44,978 nucleotides of DNA from an uncultured Bacteroidota bacterium (GTDB lineage Bacteria > Bacteroidota > Bacteroidia > UKL13-3), in NCBI GenBank assembly GCA_903907885.1, contig CAIVPY010000214.1, positions 1 through 44,978 on the forward strand. The letters run 5' to 3'. Positions within the stretch are counted from its first letter, which is position 1; every line of letters begins with the position of its first letter. The translations under genes were made by a program, and so were the position numbers. Positions 8,744 to 17,942 of this stretch are shown here, in pieces. Below the pieces are notes generated by a model. That model searched no databases. It worked only from the letters and a program-made list of their open reading frames with translations, and had not been told where the DNA came from.

Positions 8744-10402
8744 CTACACTTTTATTTTTTTAAACTCACCAAAGGCCTTTGAGTTTATTAGTATATCAGA
8801 TTTTATTTCCAATAATTTTGGTCTATCTGATGGGTCGAAGAATGTTTTTAATATGTTTTCAATCTCAAAAATATTCTGGCAAAAGCTATATTCAAGCCCA
8901 TTATCAATAGCAGTATTTTGGGCTGATTGCAGATGAGGAGTTAAAAAAAACTCTTCTAACTCGGGTTGAGAATTGGGTCCATCTATCAAATTGAAAATAC
9001 CACCACCATTGTTGTTTAACAAAACAATCCTCAAGTTGTTAGGTACATATTTGTTCCAAAAGGCATTTCTATCATAAAAGAAAGTTAAGTCACCTGTAAT
9101 AAGAGTTACCAGTTCATTACACATCATGGCAGCCCCAACAGCGGTGCTTGTACATCCATCTATTCCACTTGTTCCGCGATTGCAAAATGCACTAAGGTTA
9201 TTCTCAGGAAGTCCTAAATAACTCACATATCTGACAGATGAACTATTGGCTATTTGTAACTGAGAATTTGTAGGAAGTGCTTTTAAAATGCTATTTACAG
9301 ATAACAATTCACTATTCACTTTTAACTCATTACTATTAACTATAAATTGTTGAACGGATTCGTGAGCTTTTTCTTCAAACCTATTCCATAGTTGTTTATA
9401 GCTTTCCGTTTGGATGGTATTGGTTTCAATAATGTTTTCAAATATTACCGCTAACTGATTACTGCTAACATAATCCGTAACGTTTCCGTAGGTATCTACT
9501 TTAATGTCATCATCCTGCAAACGAATATGCTTGATAGGTTTTTGTTTTTTCAACCAAAGTTTCAGAGCCTTTGATAAAACAGGGCCTCCCATGCTAATAA
9601 GCACTTGTGGCTCTAGTGTTTTCAGGCTGTTGGTATCTGCTTGACTGATAATATAGTCAAAATGTTTGATGCTCGTACTATCATGTTGATTTGATACCAC
9701 ATCAGCTAGTAATACCACATTGCTGCGATTCGCAAGTGTTTTAAAGTGGTTTTTTAAAGCTTCATTAGGCAGACCTTGGCCAACCAATACCAATATTTTA
9801 TCGTGCTTTAACGACCCAAGATTATATGGTAAATTTGTTAAAAGAGGTTTTGGTTCAAGCTTATACTTTTGGCTGACAGCAGAGTCACTTATACTTATTT
9901 TATACAATGGTTCTTTTAAGGGAACATTAATATGAACGGGACCAAATACAGGATGCATACATTTGTTTAATGTATCTGATAGTAGATGATAACTATCCAC
10001 CGTATAAACAAGAAATTGCATTTGCGCTCTAATATGCGAGCCATATACACCTTGTTGATTAATCATTTGCCCATCTTGTTGGTTAAGTAATTCTGCAGGT
10101 CTGTCAGCAGTTAAAACAATTAGTGGAATTTTTTGGTAATATGCTTCGGCTATGGCTGGATAAAAGTTAAGTGATGCTGTTCCACTTGTGCATATAAGCG
10201 CTACAGGTTTTTGCAATTGTTGTGCCATTCCCAAGGCAATAAATCCAGCACTTCTTTCATCAATTATTACAAAAGTTTTTATATTGGGATGTCGATTGAA
10301 AGCAAACACAAGTGGTGCAGAACGAGATCCTGGACAGATTACAGCATGTGTAACTCCAGCTTGGTGACATAGTTCGGCTAATTGTGCTAGTTGTTGGTGC
10401 AT
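8744..10402 (-). CDS. menD: 2-succinyl-5-enolpyruvyl-6-hydroxy-3-cyclohexene-1-carboxylate synthase
   Basis: A 552-residue thiamine-diphosphate enzyme that joins isochorismate and 2-oxoglutarate in menaquinone synthesis. Visible landmarks: N-terminal HAVICPGSRSAPL with the ThDP-activating region, CTSGTASLNFYPAIAEAY, LTADRPAEL, the C-terminal GTSGIDGCTSTAVGAA, and the ThDP/Mg motif beginning GD at about 436-437 and ending at LLNNNGGGIF. Length is normal. Around residues 350-370 there is a low-complexity N/S/E/L/V segment (NELKVNSELLSVNS) that seems a few residues longer than in relatives. Its ATG overlaps the stop codon of the upstream DUF5686 gene by one base (TAATG), which implies translational coupling. 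Other men genes are not in the window. Confidence 0.95.
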   Translation of the reverse strand: MHQQLAQLAELCHQAGVTHAVICPGSRSAPLVFAFNRHPNIKTFVIIDERSAGFIALGMAQQLQKPVALICTSGTASLNFYPAIAEAYYQKIPLIVLTADRPAELLNQQDGQMINQQGVYGSHIRAQMQFLVYTVDSYHLLSDTLNKCMHPVFGPVHINVPLKEPLYKISISDSAVSQKYKLEPKPLLTNLPYNLGSLKHDKILVLVGQGLPNEALKNHFKTLANRSNVVLLADVVSNQHDSTSIKHFDYIISQADTNSLKTLEPQVLISMGGPVLSKALKLWLKKQKPIKHIRLQDDDIKVDTYGNVTDYVSSNQLAVIFENIIETNTIQTESYKQLWNRFEEKAHESVQQFIVNSNELKVNSELLSVNSILKALPTNSQLQIANSSSVRYVSYLGLPENNLSAFCNRGTSGIDGCTSTAVGAAMMCNELVTLITGDLTFFYDRNAFWNKYVPNNLRIVLLNNNGGGIFNLIDGPNSQPELEEFFLTPHLQSAQNTAIDNGLEYSFCQNIFEIENILKTFFDPSDRPKLLEIKSDILINSKAFGEFKKIKV

Positions 10403-12924
10403 TAAAATTGAAAGCGTAATCCTACATTTATTCCCCAGTCTTTTGGTTTTTCAAATCCTTCTTTATTTTCTAAATGTGTGAGGCGATGAACCATATTCAC
10501 TGACAAAATTCTGAAAATATTCTCTATACCGTACCCCATTTCTAGGTAGGGTTTTCCTTCAAAATCTTTTACCTTGGTAAGCACTTTTCCTTCTTTGTTA
10601 GTTTCAGGCATAATGGTTTTATCATCCGTGCTTCTTCCCCCATAAGCCGATTTCACAAAGGCAAAATTACGCAGCTTCCAATCTCTAACAAGAGGAATGC
10701 GGTTAAAAAACAATCCTTCAAAATGCTGCACATAACTGAAATGTAAATATTCATCGCTTACAAATTCATAATAATTCATGAGACTATAATTCAAATCAGA
10801 GTATATAAAGGTTTGATTTCCTCTGGCCACATCAAGCAAAGGGTAGGGCAATCTTCCAAAAATTTTACCTGCTATAATGTGTATATCACCTGTTCCAAGT
10901 ACTCCTGTATTGGCGTGTTGTATAATGCCTAATTGCAGTTTGTCATAGTCAAAATTACTGTTTAAAATGCCTTTGAAACCGTGGGTGTAAGAAACTGTCA
11001 ACTCGGGTAATCTAGAGCGTTTCATTCTCAACCTGTTGTTGCCCCTTACCACCATTTCTTCTTGGTATGCCCAGCGAACATCAACACTTGCTTGTGTGTT
11101 TCTAAATGCATCAGAAACGCCACCTTTATCATTATTATAGGCAAATATAAAATCACCCAAAGGCTTAAATGTGTTGTGTTGTACATTAAATCTAAAACTC
11201 CAATCTCTTTTCGGATTTGTAAAATAACTTATTTTGGATTCATGGGTGCTGTTAAACCTCATTCCATTTCCAAATATGGCAATGGCTTGAAATAGGTTGG
11301 AGTTATTGTTTCCTGAGCCAAAATCGTTGGTAACACCTATCACGTCATAGTCGTATTTAAATTGACCGCTTAGAACACTCCATTTCTTTCGATTGGTTAT
11401 GTAATCTGCACCAAAGCCATATTTCCATTTGTCGTCTCCAAAACCATACGCCAAATAAGACTTCAAAACCCATTTTTTACTAAAAAAGTGATTGGTTTTA
11501 AAGCCCAATCTTACCCTGTCTCCTTCGACATTATTGTGTCCGTATAGAAACACGTATGGACCCCAGTCGACACCACCAATGCGTTTATAGCCTTCTACTA
11601 TAATTCGCACCACATCAATATAGGTTTGTATAACAGGTAAGTTTTTAATAGAATCAACCATTACGAACATTTGTTTTTCGATACCAGTAAAGGCTTCAGG
11701 TCGTTTGCTAGCCCAGTAGGCTGTATCGTTGTTTTCAACATTGGCAACTTGCTCTACTTGTACATCAAAAAACGATAAAGGCTTTTGTTCGTTCACTTTT
11801 ATATTGCTAAACGAGTTGTATATTTTAGCAATCATTCCTGCTGATTTTTCAGTGACCTGTGCAATATCAATTACAAACCTATTTTTGAAAGGAATGAAAG
11901 AACCTGCTGAAGTTTGCACAAATTCTTGTTGTATTTTAAGTCTATCAATAAAATTTATATTGGCGTATTTTGATATTTCAACATCAATACGTTTTAGCGC
12001 CCAAGTGCTGTCTTCAATCCAAATGTGACCTAAAAAACCGAGGTCTTGTTCACGTCTTAAATTGAGTTTTAGTTTATAACATTTTTTGTGGTCGATATCA
12101 ACTGAATCAAGCAATGTATAAACATAATATGTATGCGCTACATTTGATAATGGCGAGATGAAATCTTTTGCTAGCAAGCGAACAAAATTGCCATTGAAAT
12201 TTATCTGAAGTAAACTTGCTCCCATTAAATCGGTAATGAACGATTTGTCTCCAATGCCAATACCTGTGCTAGTCGAGGCCAACATCAACTCCTTGTTTTT
12301 CGATGGTTCTTTGTTGTAAAAATATTGTGAAAAGGTTTCGCTGATAAACATAGGAAGGATATATTTTCCCTCCTCGTTTTTCATTTGATTAGCAGTATCA
12401 AATAAACTTTTAAGGGGTTTGAAAATGGTTTTGTTTTTTATCTCATCGCTGATATTGTTTAACGAAATATCAACCTTATTATAGCTATCGTATTGATAAG
12501 ATGAGAGGTTCCCTAAATCATTCTTCTCTCTGTATTTTCTTGCATTGTTCACTATGCGTAATGCTGGATTAATGCCAGGTTTTATCACTAATTCACGCAA
12601 TTCTGAATTTGATTCACTTAACTCAATTAATATGTTTTGAGTTTGCCCACGTTTAATTTTTTTTGTATATTTTTTATACCCAACATACGTTACTACAATG
12701 CTATCTGCGGGCTCGGTAGTTTTCATTTTAAAGTTGCCCTCAAAGTCTGTGGTTGTACCATTACGAGTGCCTTTAAAACCAACACTTACAAAAGGCAAAG
12801 CTTCTTTATTTCTTCTGTCTTGAATTTTTCCTATTACAATCGTTTCTTCTTGAGCTATTGCAATAATGGGCATACTCATAAATAAGAACAGAATAAATTT
12901 TATGTGTCTTTTATGGAGTTTCAA
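10402..12924 (-). CDS. DUF5686 / carboxypeptidase-regulatory-like outer-membrane protein
   Basis: An 840-residue protein with signal peptide (ends IAIAQ) and an N-terminal CarboxypepD_reg-like beta-sandwich (about 28-110; VGKIQDRRNKEALPFVSV, VTYVGYKKY). A long DUF5686 region follows, finishing in many amphipathic strands and a terminal Phe (NVGLRFQF), the usual signal for outer-membrane barrel insertion. Proteins of this type are widespread in Bacteroidota and look like TonB-receptor relatives without the plug. Their function is not established. The gene overlaps menD by one base and starts 17 bases after the cyclophilin gene, so all three probably share a transcript. Confidence 0.85.
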   Translation of the reverse strand: MKLHKRHIKFILFLFMSMPIIAIAQEETIVIGKIQDRRNKEALPFVSVGFKGTRNGTTTDFEGNFKMKTTEPADSIVVTYVGYKKYTKKIKRGQTQNILIELSESNSELRELVIKPGINPALRIVNNARKYREKNDLGNLSSYQYDSYNKVDISLNNISDEIKNKTIFKPLKSLFDTANQMKNEEGKYILPMFISETFSQYFYNKEPSKNKELMLASTSTGIGIGDKSFITDLMGASLLQINFNGNFVRLLAKDFISPLSNVAHTYYVYTLLDSVDIDHKKCYKLKLNLRREQDLGFLGHIWIEDSTWALKRIDVEISKYANINFIDRLKIQQEFVQTSAGSFIPFKNRFVIDIAQVTEKSAGMIAKIYNSFSNIKVNEQKPLSFFDVQVEQVANVENNDTAYWASKRPEAFTGIEKQMFVMVDSIKNLPVIQTYIDVVRIIVEGYKRIGGVDWGPYVFLYGHNNVEGDRVRLGFKTNHFFSKKWVLKSYLAYGFGDDKWKYGFGADYITNRKKWSVLSGQFKYDYDVIGVTNDFGSGNNNSNLFQAIAIFGNGMRFNSTHESKISYFTNPKRDWSFRFNVQHNTFKPLGDFIFAYNNDKGGVSDAFRNTQASVDVRWAYQEEMVVRGNNRLRMKRSRLPELTVSYTHGFKGILNSNFDYDKLQLGIIQHANTGVLGTGDIHIIAGKIFGRLPYPLLDVARGNQTFIYSDLNYSLMNYYEFVSDEYLHFSYVQHFEGLFFNRIPLVRDWKLRNFAFVKSAYGGRSTDDKTIMPETNKEGKVLTKVKDFEGKPYLEMGYGIENIFRILSVNMVHRLTHLENKEGFEKPKDWGINVGLRFQF

Positions 12925-12941
12925 TGAAGCGTGTATAATAA

Positions 12942-13862
12942 TTAGTTAAGCATACGCATTTTCATTCTAATATTTTGCAGGGGTCTGTCTGAAGATCCTT
13001 TATCCACATTGGCAATTTTATCTAACACATCATATCCTTCAACCAATTCGCCAAAAACGGTATAATCTCCATCTAAATGTGGAGCACCACCTATGGTTTC
13101 ATAAGTTTCAACCTGTGGTTCATCGTAAATAAAATCTCCTCCACTTTGTATGTAAAGAGCATCAACACTTGGCTTAAGAGTTTCGATATATTTGGTCAAA
13201 CCGTCTTTGTCTTTTGCCGTTTGAAAAGCACTGATGGTAGCATTGATAGAATCTTTTTGAATAAGGTCGTAAAATATTTTTTGTTTACGGTTCAAGTTCT
13301 TTTGATTCATGGCTTGTGCCAACTGTTCTCTTTTAAATTTTTGCCCATCCACAATATAAAATTGGCAACCACTGCTTGCTTTTTCTGGATTATTATCCCT
13401 TGCAGCAGCAAGTGCACCACGTTTGTGCCAAAGACCACTTACAATTTCGGCAGGTATTTTATAACCCACATCACCATTACCCAACATGGCAGATGAGTCT
13501 GCATTTTTTGAGGTTGGGTCGCCACCTTGAATCATAAACCCTTTGATAATACGGTGAAACAAGAGGCTATCATAAAACTTTTGTTCAACCAATTTAATGA
13601 AATTATCGCGGTGCAAAGGAGTTTCGTTATATAACAAAACCACCATTTTACCCAGGTCAGTATTTATTTCGACCATGCGATTGGTGTCTCGTGTGCGTAA
13701 AACCAATTTCTTTACCACTTTTTTGGTAACAGTTTTTTTTACTACTTTTCTTTTTTCAACAATCTTTACTGGTTTCCCAGGCTTAATGGTTATTCTTTGC
13801 ACTTGTGCTTGTGTTGCATACATCATGCAAAAACACATTAGTATTGTCACTAATTTTTTCAT
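12942..13862 (-). CDS. Peptidyl-prolyl cis-trans isomerase, cyclophilin type, exported
   Basis: A 306-residue protein from the ATG at 13862, which sits one base after the upstream gene's stop and opens directly on a signal peptide (MKKLVTILMCFCMMYATQAQ). After a Lys/Val-rich linker the cyclophilin fold begins (VEINTDLGKMVVLLYNETP) with the catalytic FHRIIKGFMIQGGDP and QFYIV segments. About 95 residues are inserted between QFYIVDG and the last part of the fold (GDYTVFGELVEGYDVLDKI). This helical insertion is also known in other Bacteroidota cyclophilins. It probably assists folding of exported proteins in the periplasm. Confidence 0.9.
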   Translation of the reverse strand: MKKLVTILMCFCMMYATQAQVQRITIKPGKPVKIVEKRKVVKKTVTKKVVKKLVLRTRDTNRMVEINTDLGKMVVLLYNETPLHRDNFIKLVEQKFYDSLLFHRIIKGFMIQGGDPTSKNADSSAMLGNGDVGYKIPAEIVSGLWHKRGALAAARDNNPEKASSGCQFYIVDGQKFKREQLAQAMNQKNLNRKQKIFYDLIQKDSINATISAFQTAKDKDGLTKYIETLKPSVDALYIQSGGDFIYDEPQVETYETIGGAPHLDGDYTVFGELVEGYDVLDKIANVDKGSSDRPLQNIRMKMRMLN

Positions 13863-13863
13863 C

Positions 13864-14250
13864 TTATTTGTTTTCATCATTTTCAAAAAGTCCTTCATTT
13901 TCAAAATATTTTACTATTAATTCTTTTAAGTAATTTTCTTGAGTAGCCAAGTCGGTAAAAGGTATTTTCCTTAATAAATTATAATGTGGCCAGCCCTCTT
14001 TGTCTATATTATCAAACGCATAATACCCATCATAACTTAAAAGTTTGCATGTAGCAATGTGCATCAAATCTACCTTTTCTTCTTTTTCAAATTTTCTATT
14101 TTGCCCTAGTTCCCTCATCCCTATGATATACAATAGGCCGTTCATATCTGGTTTTTTGCCAAATATCTTCTTTAGTTCAAACACCACACGATACCATTTT
14201 GCCTTTGTTGCATCGTCTAGCGATAGGGCTTGTAAGTTTTCCAATTCCAT
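13864..14250 (-). CDS. Conserved small Bacteroidota protein of unknown function
   Basis: A 128-residue soluble protein from the ATG at 14250. The start is chosen over an upstream one because a TACATTTG promoter box lies 6 bases before it. The protein has a helical N-terminal half (ATKAKWYRVVFELKKIFGKK), a central MNGLLYIIGMRELG, and an acidic C-terminus (ENEGLFENDENK). There are no catalytic motifs I recognise. It is separated by one base from the cyclophilin gene and heads the run cyclophilin-DUF5686-menD, so it is probably expressed with them. Homologues seem to be restricted to Bacteroidota, but I cannot name a family with confidence. Confidence 0.7.
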   Translation of the reverse strand: MELENLQALSLDDATKAKWYRVVFELKKIFGKKPDMNGLLYIIGMRELGQNRKFEKEEKVDLMHIATCKLLSYDGYYAFDNIDKEGWPHYNLLRKIPFTDLATQENYLKELIVKYFENEGLFENDENK

Positions 14251-14256
14251 TGTGGG

Positions 14257-14264
14257 CAAATGTA
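14257..14264 (-). promoter_or_regulatory. -7 box (TACATTTG) for the minus-strand four-gene run
   Basis: This fits TAnnTTTG on the minus strand and ends 6 bases before the ATG at 14250. Confidence 0.5.
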
Positions 14265-14308
14265 AACAAGTTTTTTGCTTGCCACAATTACAGATTCGCA
14301 AAATACAT

Positions 14309-14316
14309 TATGTTTG
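14309..14316 (+). promoter_or_regulatory. -7 box (TATGTTTG) ahead of the decayed secreted-protein gene
   Basis: This fits TAnnTTTG and ends 4 bases before the ATG at 14321. It is divergent from the box at 14257-14264. Confidence 0.45.
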
Positions 14317-14320
14317 AATA

Positions 14321-14544
14321 ATGGCAAAAGTCTTACGAGTCTTATTACTCATTTTTTGTGTTAGCAAATTCTCTTTTTCTCAAACTAATTTGATAACAAA
14401 TGGCGATTTTTTAGCTTTACATTTATTGCCAAATCAGAAAAAACAAAAATTATTATTGGTAATGCATTAAACCAAAAAGAAAAAACAAAATACCTATTTA
14501 TTAATGATATTAAGTTATTAAAACTATGTAGTGGTAATTTTTGA
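14321..14544 (+). pseudogene. Secreted beta-sandwich protein gene with internal deletion and frameshift
   Basis: From the ATG at 14321 the frame gives a good signal peptide (MAKVLRVLLLIFCVSKFSFS) and the start NLITNGDF. This is a common opening of exported carbohydrate-binding-like (jelly-roll) domains in Bacteroidota, but the frame stops at 14470. Another frame, from about 14410 to the TGA at 14542-14544, reads FTFIAKSEKTKIIIGN and then YLFINDIKLLK, the usual last strands of the same domain class. The roughly 100 residues expected between these parts are absent. The simplest reading is an internal deletion that also shifted the frame. No intact product is expected. Confidence 0.6.
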
Positions 14545-14601
14545 ATAAAACATTGAAAACACCTCCGCTGATTCGAGCATCCGCTCGTTCCATTCATTAG
14601 C

Positions 14602-15156
14602 CTACATTCCCGCCAGCATCAATTTTACTTTTAGAACAGCTGCTACTGAAATGCCATCTGTCACTTCGCCTCTTTTCACCATTTGGTAGAGCTCTTCAAA
14701 AGGAATTTTCTTTATGATTAATTGCTCGGTTTCTTCAGGCTCCGATTCGGTATATTCAAGTTCCCTTGCTACATATACCAAAGAGTGCTCATCCGTAGTG
14801 GAATTGCTTAGGTGCATTTCCATAATCTTCTCCCATTTATGTGCTATCAAACCACACTCTTCTAGCAATTCTCTTTTGGCAGATTCAAGTGGGTCAACCC
14901 CAATTTTACCGCCACCTTCGGGTATTTCCCAACTGTATTGATTTAAGGCATATCGGTATTGCCCTACAATCCAAGTATTGTTATCGCTATCCAAAGGAAT
15001 AACACCAATGGCTAGGTTTTTAAAATGCACCACGCCATATATACCGGGTTTCCCGCTAGGGTTTAGTACCTCATTGTGTTGCACCTTAATCCAAGGGTTT
15101 TCGTAACCTATGGTGGTGTTTAGCGTTTGCCAAGGGTTTGATTCTTCGTTTTGCAT
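14602..15156 (-). CDS. Nudix hydrolase, ADP-ribose pyrophosphatase-like
   Basis: A 184-residue cytosolic Nudix protein. The box runs from about residue 81 to 103 and ends in RELLEECGL (R95, E96, E99, E100, G102), which carries the metal ligands. The position normally occupied by the first Glu of the box (GX5E) is Val87. The catalytic REUxEExGU half is intact, so activity is plausible. The EIPEGGGK entry loop and length match the ADP-ribose/NDP-sugar pyrophosphatase group that removes nucleoside-diphosphate metabolites. It starts 13 bases after the stop of the LysM protein gene on the same strand. Confidence 0.85.
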   Translation of the reverse strand: MQNEESNPWQTLNTTIGYENPWIKVQHNEVLNPSGKPGIYGVVHFKNLAIGVIPLDSDNNTWIVGQYRYALNQYSWEIPEGGGKIGVDPLESAKRELLEECGLIAHKWEKIMEMHLSNSTTDEHSLVYVARELEYTESEPEETEQLIIKKIPFEELYQMVKRGEVTDGISVAAVLKVKLMLAGM

Positions 15157-15169
15157 AGAGCGAGTGATA

Positions 15170-16423
15170 TTAGTCTTTGCGCTTCAGTTTCTTTTTTTGT
15201 TTCAAGCTCATCGAGTTGATGCGCTTGTAGTAGCCAGTTTTACTAGCTTTAACCCATATCGTTAGTTTTTTACCTTTGTTTACTTGTTGTTTTCTTAGCT
15301 TGTTCCAACTCTTTATTTCAGCAGCTGAAACATCAAACCAATCGGCTATGTCGGCAAGGTTATCTCCTTTTTTCACGACATAGAATACCCGTTTTTTATC
15401 AAAGGTGTTTTCTTTTTCGGCCTGCCCATGTTTGATTATCTTGCTTTCTTTTTCCTCCTCAGTTATGGCTGAGTCAGCTTCTTTTTCGGGTACTTTGCGA
15501 ATTTCAACAGGGGTAAAATCAGTAGGATTGATATTTCGATAAACGGTGTCATTAAGCAAGTAAAACATTTTGCCTTTGCTTTTAGGCAATTTGATAACAT
15601 AGCCATCCAAATTGAAAGGAATAACATCTTTCTTAAATTCAGGATTTAGTTTTCTTAAATCTTCAATAGACACACCCAAAGTGGAACTGATTTGCTGAAA
15701 AGACAGCCATTTGTTCACCACCACTGTATCTACATCTTCGTAGATATCAGGCAAAACACTTTTGATGCCATGCTCTTTATAATAATTCATTACGTACACA
15801 GCTGCCACATAGCGAGGATACAAGTCGCGGCAAGTGGTTGGAAGATAATTGTAAACATCCCAGAAGTATAGGCTATTGCCTGCCATTCTGATACATTTGT
15901 TTAAAGTAACAGGCGAGCAACCATAAGCTGCAATAGCCAATGGCCAACTTTTGTATATGCTAAATAAATCACGAAAATGAGATGCTGATATTTGTGTAGA
16001 TTTTATAGGGTCCCTGCGTTCGTCAATATAGGTTGTCACTTTCAACTTATACATTTTCGACACATTGTAAGCCATCATCCAAATGCCACTATTTCCACTG
16101 GCATTATTGGCTTGTGGTTGCAAATCGGAAGCCACAACGGCAAGGTATTTTAAATCAGCTGGAACAGATTTAATTTTAAAAGTGCGCTCAATCATGGGGA
16201 AGTAATACTTACTAGCGCCAATAATTTCGCGGGTTTTATCAGGATTAGCAAGGTATTCTTCAATAAATTTTTTCACCTCTGGGTGATATACCAACTCAAG
16301 TTGGGGCTTTAAAGCGGCCAACCTTGTTTGTATGAGTTCATCACCCAGTTTTTGAGCAAAAACCGACCATGATGATGAAAAACCAATGAATAATATAACA
16401 AAAAATCCTCTCAAAAATCTCAT
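15170..16423 (-). CDS. MltD-like LysM protein with catalytic Glu replaced
   Basis: A 417-residue exported protein with signal peptide (ends SVFAQ), a lytic-transglycosylase-like domain (about 65-220) and two LysM modules (about 235-280 and 345-392) that should bind peptidoglycan. The fold is recognisable from GNSGIWMMAYNVSKMY, TYIDERRDPIKST and WPLAIAAY. However, the segment that is VIESxxNP in active MltD-type enzymes reads VVASDLQP, placing Ala98 at the catalytic Glu. The later AYNCGPGNV motif is also altered (AYGCSPVTL). The protein is therefore probably a peptidoglycan-binding pseudoenzyme. A basic Lys-rich tail ends it. It shares a strand with the Nudix gene. Confidence 0.85.
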   Translation of the reverse strand: MRFLRGFFVILFIGFSSSWSVFAQKLGDELIQTRLAALKPQLELVYHPEVKKFIEEYLANPDKTREIIGASKYYFPMIERTFKIKSVPADLKYLAVVASDLQPQANNASGNSGIWMMAYNVSKMYKLKVTTYIDERRDPIKSTQISASHFRDLFSIYKSWPLAIAAYGCSPVTLNKCIRMAGNSLYFWDVYNYLPTTCRDLYPRYVAAVYVMNYYKEHGIKSVLPDIYEDVDTVVVNKWLSFQQISSTLGVSIEDLRKLNPEFKKDVIPFNLDGYVIKLPKSKGKMFYLLNDTVYRNINPTDFTPVEIRKVPEKEADSAITEEEKESKIIKHGQAEKENTFDKKRVFYVVKKGDNLADIADWFDVSAAEIKSWNKLRKQQVNKGKKLTIWVKASKTGYYKRINSMSLKQKKKLKRKD

Positions 16424-16488
16424 AAAGCAATGCTACGCCTAAAAATGCTGCGGAAAAGAAAAAGTAATTAAGAAATACACACTAAAAT

Positions 16489-17910
16489 CTATTCGCTTCT
16501 GAAATTTTTTACAAAAGCCAACAGCCTTGCTTCGTCAAAAGATTTGGCCATAAACTGCAAACCAATTGGCATATTGCTATTATCAACTCCATTAGGAATA
16601 GAAATGGCCGCACAGCCAGCAATATTGGCGTGTACAGTGAAAATATCTGCTAAATACATAGCCAAAGGATCATCCGATTTTTCACCAATTTTAAACGCGG
16701 TTGTTGGCGATGTTGGCGACATGATGAAATCGTATTGTGAAAAAATTTCATCTGTTTTTTGCTTCACCAAGTTTCTTACTTTTTGGGCTTTGGTGTAGTA
16801 GGCATCATAATATCCTGCACTAAGTACAAAGGTGCCTAGCATGATTCTACGTTTTACTTCCGAACCAAAACCTTCAGAGCGTGATTTGCGAATGGTACTC
16901 TCAAAATCGTGGGCATTACTGCTTCTGAATCCATAGTGCATACCTGCAAAGCGAGCCAAATTTGATGAAGCTTCAGCAGTGGTAAGGGTATAATAGATAG
17001 GAATCATTTTATCAAGCATATCAAAACTCACTGGCTCAACTGTATGACCCTGTGCGCGCAATTGTTCAATAGATTTTTCAATGTTTGCCTTCACCTCAGG
17101 TTGAAGACCATCCATTTCGATGGTTTCTTTGATGTATGCAATTTTTAATTTTTGTCCGCTAACACTAGCCTTGCTGTAAGCATCAACAGGCTTATCTGAA
17201 GAGGTGGCATCATATTCGTCAGCTCCCGAAATCACTTCAAGCAATATCTGTGCATCGTCCACACTTTTGGTAAGCGGCCCAATAATATCAAATGATGAGG
17301 CATAGGCGATTAAACCCCACCTAGAAATACGGCCATAAGTTGGTTTTAGTCCATAAACCCCACAGAAACCTGCAGGCTGTCTTACGCTTCCGCCAGTATC
17401 ACTTCCAAGAGCAGCCAAGCACAAATCGGCTTGCACCGCTACAGCGCAGCCTCCTGAACTTCCTCCCGAAACTTTGGTATTATCGGCATCATTTAAAACA
17501 GTGCCAAAGGCTGAGTTTTCGTTGGATGCACCCATAGCAAACTCATCGCAATTTAGTCTCCCAATGATGATGGCATCTTCTGCCAATAATCGTTCAACCG
17601 CTGTAGCAGAATATATTGATGTAAATCCTTCAAGAATTTTAGACGAGGCAGATACTTTGTGGCCTTTATAGCAAAGGTTGTCTTTCAGCCCAATAACCAT
17701 TCCAGCTAATTTTCCCGCATTTCCCTCTTTCATCTTTTGCTGCACATGGATAGCAGCCGACTTTGCCTCATCAGCAAATACCTCCAAAAAAGCATTCAAA
17801 TGCTTTTTGTCTTCAATGTTTTTTAGGTAATATTCAACCAGCTGAGGTAAGCTAATTTTGTCAGCTATAATATCATTTTGTATGTTTTGTAACTGAGTAT
17901 ATCTTTCCAA
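16489..17910 (-). CDS. gatA: Glutamyl-tRNA(Gln) amidotransferase subunit A
   Basis: The amidase subunit of GatCAB, which converts Glu-tRNA(Gln) (or Asp-tRNA(Asn)) to the amide. I place the start at the TTG at 17910 (473 residues), giving an N-terminus ERYTQLQNIQNDI like other Bacteroidota GatA. The ATG at 18009 lies in a palindromic repeat and would add 33 unrelated residues. With this start the amidase triad is K76, S151 and S175, with the same spacing as in known GatA enzymes. GGSSGGCAV and GSDTGGSVRQPAGFCG surround the two serines. gatB and gatC are not nearby, which is normal for scattered gat genes in this phylum. Confidence 0.92.
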   Translation of the reverse strand: MERYTQLQNIQNDIIADKISLPQLVEYYLKNIEDKKHLNAFLEVFADEAKSAAIHVQQKMKEGNAGKLAGMVIGLKDNLCYKGHKVSASSKILEGFTSIYSATAVERLLAEDAIIIGRLNCDEFAMGASNENSAFGTVLNDADNTKVSGGSSGGCAVAVQADLCLAALGSDTGGSVRQPAGFCGVYGLKPTYGRISRWGLIAYASSFDIIGPLTKSVDDAQILLEVISGADEYDATSSDKPVDAYSKASVSGQKLKIAYIKETIEMDGLQPEVKANIEKSIEQLRAQGHTVEPVSFDMLDKMIPIYYTLTTAEASSNLARFAGMHYGFRSSNAHDFESTIRKSRSEGFGSEVKRRIMLGTFVLSAGYYDAYYTKAQKVRNLVKQKTDEIFSQYDFIMSPTSPTTAFKIGEKSDDPLAMYLADIFTVHANIAGCAAISIPNGVDNSNMPIGLQFMAKSFDEARLLAFVKNFRSE

Positions 17911-17942
17911 TTGTCTATATATTTTTGTGTTGTAAAAATAAA

